NCBI GenBank assembly: GCA_050180895.1
Contig: JBFXDS010000003.1
Span: 62,001 to 126,000 of the forward strand
Direction: 5' to 3'
From: JBGPEQ01 sp050180895
GTDB lineage: Bacteria; Pseudomonadota; Alphaproteobacteria; Dongiales; Dongiaceae
Length of the DNA stretch: 64,000 nt
Of the stretch, positions 58,484 to 64,000 are shown piece by piece. Numbering within the stretch: the first letter of the stretch is position 1; every line of letters begins with the position of its first letter. The notes under the pieces were generated by a model that saw only the letters and a list, made by a program, of their open reading frames with translations, was not told the origin of the DNA and did not search any database. The position numbers and the translations under genes were made by a program.

Positions 58484-59596
58484 ATGCTGGAGGTCTCACG
58501 TCTTCATGATGCCCTGGGATCGGTCGTCGAGCGCGCGCCCGGATTGTTTCGCGCTCTGGGCCGGCTCGAATCGAGTTGGATGGCGGAAGAACTGACGGAC
58601 ATCGAGATCGACCGGCCGATCTATGTCTGCGGGTTGGCTCGATCCGGCACCACGATCCTATTGGAGTCGCTCGCCGCCCATCCGCAGGTCGCGTGCCATC
58701 GATATCGGGACTTTCCGCTCGTACACATTCCCGTGTGGTGGAACTGGTTCCTCGATCGTGCAGCCGGCGGTCCGGCGGCCGCCGTGGAGCGCGCGCACAA
58801 GGACGGCATCTTCGTGACGCCGCAGAGTCCCGAGGCCATGGAGGAGGTCATCTGGATGTCATTCTTCGCGACCGCGCATGATCCGACGGTGTGCAACGTC
58901 ATCGGCGGCAGCCACTCGGCGCCGGAGTTCGAGGCATTCTACCGCAATCATCTGCGCAAGCTCATCAGGATCCGCGGTGCGTCGCGCTACCTGGCCAAGG
59001 GGAACTACAACGTGAGCCGGCTCGGCTTCCTTCATCGCCTGTTTCCGGACGCGTGCTTCGTGATTGCCGTGCGAGATCCGGTGCAGCACGTGGCGTCGCT
59101 ATTGAAGCAGCATCTCCTGTTTTGCGAAGCCGAGACGCAGAACCCCAAGGTCCTCGCCTATATGCGGCGATCCGGCCACTTCGAGTTCGGACTCGATCGA
59201 CGGCCGATCAATTTCGGCGACGACGCGGCGGTGCAGCGGATCCAGGCCGCCTGGGAGCAGGGCGATCACGTGACAGGCTACGCCTTGGCGTGGGCCGCGA
59301 CCTATGGCTTTGTCGCGACGCTTCTCGAGCGCGACGCGGCCCTCGCAAGCCGCGTCCTGCTGGTCGACTACGACGATCTCTGCGCAGATCCCGCCGGAAC
59401 CCTGCGGCGCCTGTACAGCCATTGCGGCCTCGACGGCAGCGACGATCGCATCGGGACGCAGGGATCGCGGATTGCGTACCCGAACTACTATCGCCCCAAT
59501 TTCTCCGACCGGGAGGGCGAGGTCATTCGGCGCTCGACGATGGATGTCGTGCATCGGTTCGACCCGCTCATTCGACGGGAAGTCACAGATTCTTAA
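58484..59596 (+). CDS. Sulfotransferase-family protein
   Basis: A 370-residue protein with the PAPS-binding 5'-phosphosulfate loop IYVCGLARSGTTILLESLAA at about 46-65, and the 3'-phosphate region CFVIAVRDPVQHVASLLKQH at about 188, where Arg and Ser contacts are expected. VLLVDYDDLCADPAGTLRRL is the usual C-terminal element. These enzymes transfer sulfate from PAPS to sugar hydroxyls, so the polymer may be sulfated. It is preceded by the three-helix membrane protein, probably in the same transcript. Some bacterial relatives act on other acceptors, so the target is an inference. Confidence 0.85.
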   Translation: MLEVSRLHDALGSVVERAPGLFRALGRLESSWMAEELTDIEIDRPIYVCGLARSGTTILLESLAAHPQVACHRYRDFPLVHIPVWWNWFLDRAAGGPAAAVERAHKDGIFVTPQSPEAMEEVIWMSFFATAHDPTVCNVIGGSHSAPEFEAFYRNHLRKLIRIRGASRYLAKGNYNVSRLGFLHRLFPDACFVIAVRDPVQHVASLLKQHLLFCEAETQNPKVLAYMRRSGHFEFGLDRRPINFGDDAAVQRIQAAWEQGDHVTGYALAWAATYGFVATLLERDAALASRVLLVDYDDLCADPAGTLRRLYSHCGLDGSDDRIGTQGSRIAYPNYYRPNFSDREGEVIRRSTMDVVHRFDPLIRREVTDS

Positions 59597-60005
59597 CGAC
59601 GGTCTGCCTGCCGGAAAAGCGAGTGGACAAGCGCCCACGGTTTGGGCTGCCGGCGCTCAAATTTCCGGCTCCGTGACGGGAGCCTGGCGAGCCTGCCGCC
59701 ACCGATCCGACGAATCACAAAATTGCCACAGGCTGCGGAAGGGGAGGTCGCTTGCAGTTGTCGGCGATGCGGGCAAAGTTCTCCGGCGAGGCTCCCGTCG
59801 TGCGCCTCCAACTCCCTGTTCGGGTGTTGCTTCCGACGTTGAGCAATTGAGCTGGGTGATAGTGATGGCGCGACGAATTGGGCTACCGACGAGCAGCAGC
59901 CTGATTGTTGCCCGCCGATCGCAAGGATGCGTCTTTGAAGACTGAGTTGAGGACGTTCCACCGGCAGCCGAAGATCGGCATCAGGCGCCGGAGCCGCCTT
60001 GGCGC
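59597..60005. other. Intergenic region before the second Wzc gene
   Basis: About 410 bases. No gene, repeat or clear operator was seen. Confidence 0.4.
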
Positions 60006-62303
60006 ATGTGCCTCCGGCTCCAGAGCGATGGATTCGAAGCAGTGTCGGCGGTGACGATAGTCAGATCCGGGCAGCTCGTCGGCCATCCCCCGGCGGGGAT
60101 GGATCGTGCTGCCCCCGCGGAGGAGCTCGATCTTCGCGCCATTGCCCGCCTGCTGTGGCGTCGGAAGGGCCTGATCGTTGGCACGACCCTGGCGCTCACG
60201 ATGCTGGTCGTCGTCGCGACGTTGATGATCACGCCAAAATACAGCGCAACCGCCTATGTCATGGTCAATCCCGGCCAGACCAAAGTGGTCGAAGCCATTG
60301 AGGCGGTTGTCTCCGGCTCGTCGGCCGATTCGGCGGCGGTGGAAAGCGAGGCGCGCATCCTGCGTTCGCGCAGTCTCGCCGATCGCGTCGTGAGGGAACT
60401 GGAGCTTCAGAACGATCCCGAGTTCAACAGTCAACTCGTCCCCCCGACTTTGGCTGACCGCGTGCTCGGATCCGTGAGGAATGCCGTCTCGCAGGTGAAG
60501 CAATGGCTCGCGGGAATCGGCGGTACCCCCGGCGGCGGTGACGCGGCGCGGACGCTGCAAACCAGAATTGTCGACAACTTTCTTTCCCGTCTAGAGGTGG
60601 GAATCGAGGGGCGGTCGCGCGTGATCTCCGTGACCTTCACGTCCCGAAGCCCGGAGACGGCGGCGGAAGTCGTCAATACGCTTGCCGATCTCTATATCGT
60701 CATGCAGCTCGAAGCGAAGTTCGCCGCCACGCGAACGGCGACCCGCTGGTTGAACGATCGGCTCACCGAGCTGCGCCAGCGCGTGGAGATGGCGGAAGAC
60801 GCGGCGGAAAAATACCGCGCCGAGCATGGCCTTATCGCAAACCGGGACGTGATGATCACGACCGAGCAGGCGTCCGAAGTGGGCAGTCAGTTGGCACTTG
60901 CTCGCTCCCAGCGCGCCGAAGCGGAAGCCCGGCTGCGGGAGGTCGAGAGCGTGGCCGCCAATCCGAGCGGCGCCGCGACCGTCTCGGAAGTCCTGGGTTC
61001 CGACTTGATCCAGCGATTGCGCGTGCAGGAAACGGAAATACAACGCAAGGTTTCGGATCTCGGACAGACCTTGGGCCGCAATCATCCATCGATTGTCAGC
61101 GCCCGGGCCGAGTTGGTGGAAGTTCGGTCAAAGATCGAAACCGAGGTCCAGAAGATCGTCCAGAAGATGAGGAACGAGGTGGTCGCGGCCAAGGCGCGGG
61201 AAGCGGCGCTGGCCGAGAGTCTCGAGGAACTTAAGGTGCGTGCCGGAGAGCAGAACCAATTCGAAGTGAAGCTGCGCGCACTCGAACGCGAAGCCACGGC
61301 CAGCCGGACTCTGCTGGAGACGTTCCTTGTCCGCGCACAGGAGACGCGCAGCCAGGAGAGCTACCAGACGGCGGATGCACAGGTGGTATCGAGGGCCGAC
61401 ATACCTGGCGGGCCAAGCTCTCCGAGAACGAAACTCATGGTTCTCGCCGGATTTTTCCTCGCCCTGGGGTTTGCCATACTGCTGGCATTTCTGCTGGAGT
61501 TCCTGGACAGCGGGTTCCGCAGCGAGGAGCAGCTGGAACAGACCCTCGGCATAGCCTCCCTCGGCCTCGTCCCGTCGCTCAAGCGCTCGTGGGGCAAGAG
61601 CCAGCGGCCGTCGACCTATGTGGTCAAACATCCGGCCTCGGCCTATGTCGAATCGATCCGCGGGCTGTATACCAGTCTCCGCTTGTCGAACGGCGATCAT
61701 CTGCCGCGGGTCGTTCTTATCGCTTCGTCCCTGCCGAACGAAGGCAAGACCACGCTCGCCGTGTCCTTCGCCAGCCTTCTGTCCGGTTCGGGCCTGCGGG
61801 CGCTTGTCATCGATACGGATCTGCGCAAGCCGGCGGTCCATCGGGCGCTTGGTCTCGCCGCCAAGCCCGGGCTGGTCGATTACTTGCAGGATCAGTCTCC
61901 CCTGACATCGGTGATTCAGCGGGATGCCTCCACGGGCATCGACGTCATCGCGGCCGGCGGGACGGGCGGTAAACGTCCGGACCTGCTGGGCACCGATCGC
62001 ATGCGTGGGCTGCTCGATCAATTGCAGGCGACCTATGACGTCGTGATCCTCGATTCGGCACCGCTGCTGGCGGTATCGGAAACGCGGATCTTGGTCCGCA
62101 TTGCCGACAAGACAGTGTTCCTGGTGCGCTGGGCCGATACCCGGCGTGATACGGCACTGCGCGGTCTCCAATATGTCGCGGAAGCCGGCAGCAACGTCGT
62201 CGGGGTCATGCTGACGATGGTCGATCTGCAGAAGTACGCGAAACACAGATATGGCGAGTTCGGCCATTACTATCGCCGCATCGAGGGGTACTACGCGGCA
62301 TAG
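60006..62303 (+). CDS. Polysaccharide co-polymerase with tyrosine autokinase domain (Wzc type), copy 2
   Basis: Up to 765 residues; GTG 60051/60060 or ATG 60099 are alternative starts, and none has a strong binding site. Wzz domain with helix near 60 (GLIVGTTLALTMLVVVATLM), coiled coil (TRWLNDRLTELRQRVEMAED and onward), second helix near 480 (LMVLAGFFLALGFAILLAFL), then the kinase: Walker A IASSLPNEGKTTLAV at about 573, A' ALVIDTDLRKPAVH, B VVILDSAPLLAVS. The C-terminus is tyrosine-rich (KHRYGEFGHYYRRIEGYYAA). Same architecture as copy 1 but lacking its acidic insert. Two such kinases in a locus suggest two polymers or two length classes. Confidence 0.93.
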   Translation: MCLRLQSDGFEAVSAVTIVRSGQLVGHPPAGMDRAAPAEELDLRAIARLLWRRKGLIVGTTLALTMLVVVATLMITPKYSATAYVMVNPGQTKVVEAIEAVVSGSSADSAAVESEARILRSRSLADRVVRELELQNDPEFNSQLVPPTLADRVLGSVRNAVSQVKQWLAGIGGTPGGGDAARTLQTRIVDNFLSRLEVGIEGRSRVISVTFTSRSPETAAEVVNTLADLYIVMQLEAKFAATRTATRWLNDRLTELRQRVEMAEDAAEKYRAEHGLIANRDVMITTEQASEVGSQLALARSQRAEAEARLREVESVAANPSGAATVSEVLGSDLIQRLRVQETEIQRKVSDLGQTLGRNHPSIVSARAELVEVRSKIETEVQKIVQKMRNEVVAAKAREAALAESLEELKVRAGEQNQFEVKLRALEREATASRTLLETFLVRAQETRSQESYQTADAQVVSRADIPGGPSSPRTKLMVLAGFFLALGFAILLAFLLEFLDSGFRSEEQLEQTLGIASLGLVPSLKRSWGKSQRPSTYVVKHPASAYVESIRGLYTSLRLSNGDHLPRVVLIASSLPNEGKTTLAVSFASLLSGSGLRALVIDTDLRKPAVHRALGLAAKPGLVDYLQDQSPLTSVIQRDASTGIDVIAAGGTGGKRPDLLGTDRMRGLLDQLQATYDVVILDSAPLLAVSETRILVRIADKTVFLVRWADTRRDTALRGLQYVAEAGSNVVGVMLTMVDLQKYAKHRYGEFGHYYRRIEGYYAA

Positions 62304-62374
62304 GCATCGGCGGGGGGAGTCCGCGGGGTATTTGTGACAGGCGCGGCACGAGCCGGTGGATGAAGGAGTTCGCG

Positions 62375-63631
62375 ATGCTGCGCATCTCTCGCCGCAAGCT
62401 CTTGGGAAGCGCCGGGGCTGTCGCGGCGGCCCGTTTTCTTGTTCCGGCGCATGCCAAGGCCGCAGCCGGAACCTCTGGCCGGCTCAACGTTCGCGAATTT
62501 CCGGGTGGCATCGCCGCGGCCGTCAACACCGGACAGCCGCTCTATGCTCCACCCGGCGTCTATGAACTGCCTTCCCGCGTCGCGTTGAAGGAGCCGCTCG
62601 ATCTTCTGGGTGATGCGTCCGACCCGCCCACCTTTCGATGGAAGCGGCGGGATGCGTTCATTCCCGGGCATGCCCCACTCAGATTCAGGCACTGTCGATT
62701 CGTCGATGGACCTGGATACCTCGTCAACATGGACGATACAGCCGCCGAGGTTCCCTATATCGGCGTCCTCGACTGCTCATTCGAGGCGGTCGGCGGCGTC
62801 ATCGGTTGGCCGACGCTCGAACCGCTGCCCGGCAGCAGGCTTGGCCAGCTCGAGGTGCGGCGCGTGAGCGCAAGGAATGTCGGCCGCGGAATCATGGTCC
62901 AGGGTGGGACGACGGTCCGGTTCGATGTCGAAGATTATGCCTGCGACGGCTATACGCGGTTCGGTCTTCTCATCGGCCCCTCCGGACCACGCGGCGGAGC
63001 CTATCAGGCGGAGATGCTGTCCGGCGTCGTGCGGCGGACCAAGATCCTCAACGGGCGCCTGAAGGCAAAAGCCTCCAGCAACAACAACGGCGCCTACATC
63101 GCCGGCCGCAACGTAGAGCTGGATGATCTGCATATCGAGAATCTCGGCGACGGCCGCGCGCATGACACCGAAGGCCTGTATACCAAGGTCGTCCATCTGC
63201 GCGGCAGCAACGTCCGGATCGTGAATGCCGGCGGCAACCAGGCGCTCTTCGGCTGCAAGGGCGGCAACCCCAAGAAGCCGAATACCGTTCTCGGCTCCGA
63301 TACCCTGTTCGAGAACCTCGAAATCGTCTGCACCGGCGAGCATTACGGCGCCGGCGTCTGGTTTCAGGCCTACGAGGGGGCTGTTTTCGCGAAAGTTCGG
63401 ACAGTCGGTCTGACGGGACCCGCGTTTCGCATGCACGAAACCGCTGAAGGACCCATCGTCCTCCGCGAATGGCATGATATCGACGGGCATCGGCGAAAAC
63501 CCACCGTGTTCCGGCTGCACGGGCCCAACGAGGTCGAGTTTGTCGGCTGTTCGGTAACGCCGCCCAAAGCAAACATCATTGAGAACGTTGGCGGGAAGGC
63601 CACCGTCCTCGAATCCGGCAATCGATGGTAA
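62375..63631 (+). CDS. Tat-exported right-handed beta-helix protein
   Basis: 418 residues from the ATG at 62375, which follows AAGGAGTTCGCG; the ATG at 62360 has no such site. A twin-arginine signal is clear: ISRRKLLGSAGAVAAARFLV, with AHA near residue 29. The body contains repeated short strands with Asn/Gly turns: LDCSFEAVGGVIG, EVRRVSARNVGRGIMVQGG, VRRTKILNGRLKAKASSNNN, GAYIAGRNVELDDLHIENLG, and NVRIVNAGGNQALFGCKGG, as in polysaccharide lyases and epimerases. It follows the second Wzc gene by about 70 bases. Tat export suggests folding in the cytoplasm. Likely polymer-modifying; catalytic residues not assigned. Confidence 0.82.
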   Translation: MLRISRRKLLGSAGAVAAARFLVPAHAKAAAGTSGRLNVREFPGGIAAAVNTGQPLYAPPGVYELPSRVALKEPLDLLGDASDPPTFRWKRRDAFIPGHAPLRFRHCRFVDGPGYLVNMDDTAAEVPYIGVLDCSFEAVGGVIGWPTLEPLPGSRLGQLEVRRVSARNVGRGIMVQGGTTVRFDVEDYACDGYTRFGLLIGPSGPRGGAYQAEMLSGVVRRTKILNGRLKAKASSNNNGAYIAGRNVELDDLHIENLGDGRAHDTEGLYTKVVHLRGSNVRIVNAGGNQALFGCKGGNPKKPNTVLGSDTLFENLEIVCTGEHYGAGVWFQAYEGAVFAKVRTVGLTGPAFRMHETAEGPIVLREWHDIDGHRRKPTVFRLHGPNEVEFVGCSVTPPKANIIENVGGKATVLESGNRW

Positions 63632-63723
63632 TCGTGGCCCGTCTTTTCGAATGTCAGCATGGCCGTGGTGCACTTGGGGGGTGGCCGCGGTCGGCAAGGC
63701 ATAGATCCCCTGGATCAAGACAG

Positions 63724-64000
63724 ATGAAAGCAACGACCCGATTTCAGTCAGGCTGGTACAGGGCGCTGGCCCAGGCCTCGCACGCCATAGACCCGGGCAC
63801 ATGGCCATATTTCGCAGAGCGGATCCGCCGCCGACTTCTGGGCGATCGGCCGCTACTGCTGGAAAGCGAACGGGTTGAGAGCCTCTATGGCATTCATGTC
63901 GTAAGCCTGACCGAAGCGCTACGGAGTCTGGGTCTTCCGGAGATAAGCGAAGACCCCAGGAAACGTCACGCGGCTCTCTTCGACGAAGGAGAGCGCCGGA
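63724..64000 (+). CDS. Unrecognised ORF cut by the window end
   Basis: Open from the ATG at 63724 to the last base (92 full codons), beginning MKATTRFQSGWYRALAQASH and continuing with AERIRRRLLGDRPLLLESER and VESLYGIHVVSLTEALRSLG. Charged and soluble-looking, no signal peptide. It follows the Tat beta-helix gene by 92 bases on the same strand. Too little is present to name a family. Confidence 0.55.
   Translation, partial: MKATTRFQSGWYRALAQASHAIDPGTWPYFAERIRRRLLGDRPLLLESERVESLYGIHVVSLTEALRSLGLPEISEDPRKRHAALFDEGERR

Overview
The window is a GC-rich stretch with strongly G/C-ending codons and typical Shine-Dalgarno starts. It looks like part of an alphaproteobacterial chromosome; I infer that from base composition, gene content and protein style, and cannot place it to genus. 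Nearly all of it is one very large exopolysaccharide/capsule locus of the Wzx/Wzy-dependent type. No rRNA, tRNA, CRISPR array, transposase or phage gene was seen.

Layout. (1) 1-5.2 kb: the tail of an asparagine-synthetase-like gene, a LysR regulator, a membrane acyltransferase, a lipoprotein with a broken trypsin fold, and an isoprenylcysteine-methyltransferase-like membrane protein. (2) 5.3-9.2 kb: three paralogous secreted proteins sharing one small N-terminal domain but carrying unrelated low-complexity tails, each preceded by a similar AT-rich upstream element. (3) 9.5-12.9 kb: a 106-bp tandem repeat, then an export lipoprotein (Wza type), an outer-membrane barrel and UDP-glucuronate decarboxylase. 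(4) 12.9-23.7 kb: a minus-strand run of an Asp/Asn beta-hydroxylase-like protein, two MurF-like ligase/peptidyl-tRNA-hydrolase fusions and two asparagine-synthetase-like enzymes, with a divergent third asparagine-synthetase-like gene. This is the most unusual part of the window. (5) 24-37 kb: flippase, glycosyltransferases, Wzc-type co-polymerase/kinase, Sel1 protein, PssD/PssE pair, sugar dehydrogenase and the initiating phosphoglycosyltransferase. (6) 37-41 kb: a small ORF and a coupled operon of microprotein, methyltransferase and sulfatase-like membrane enzyme. (7) 41-49.4 kb: a large RTX/carbohydrate-binding/beta-helix protein, a secreted beta-helix protein, a degenerate asparagine-synthetase-like protein and an alginate-lyase-family protein. 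(8) 49.7-64 kb: Wzy-type polymerase/ligase, a phosphodiesterase-family enzyme, UDP-glucose dehydrogenase, AGE-family epimerase, phosphohexomutase, a membrane protein, a sulfotransferase, a second Wzc-type protein, a Tat-exported beta-helix protein and a truncated last ORF.

How it fits together. Phosphohexomutase, UDP-glucose dehydrogenase and UDP-glucuronate decarboxylase would supply hexose-1-phosphate, UDP-GlcA and UDP-Xyl. The WcaJ-type enzyme would load the first sugar on undecaprenyl phosphate; GT2 enzymes and PssD/E extend it; Wzx flips; Wzy polymerises; two Wzc proteins, the Wza-type lipoprotein and the barrel handle length and export. Acyl, methyl and sulfate transferases could decorate the chain, and the beta-helix and alginate-lyase-like proteins could trim or epimerise a uronic-acid polymer. 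The five asparagine-synthetase-like proteins and the two Mur-Pth fusions suggest that carboxyl groups of the polymer or its precursors are amidated or linked to amino acids. That last idea is inference.
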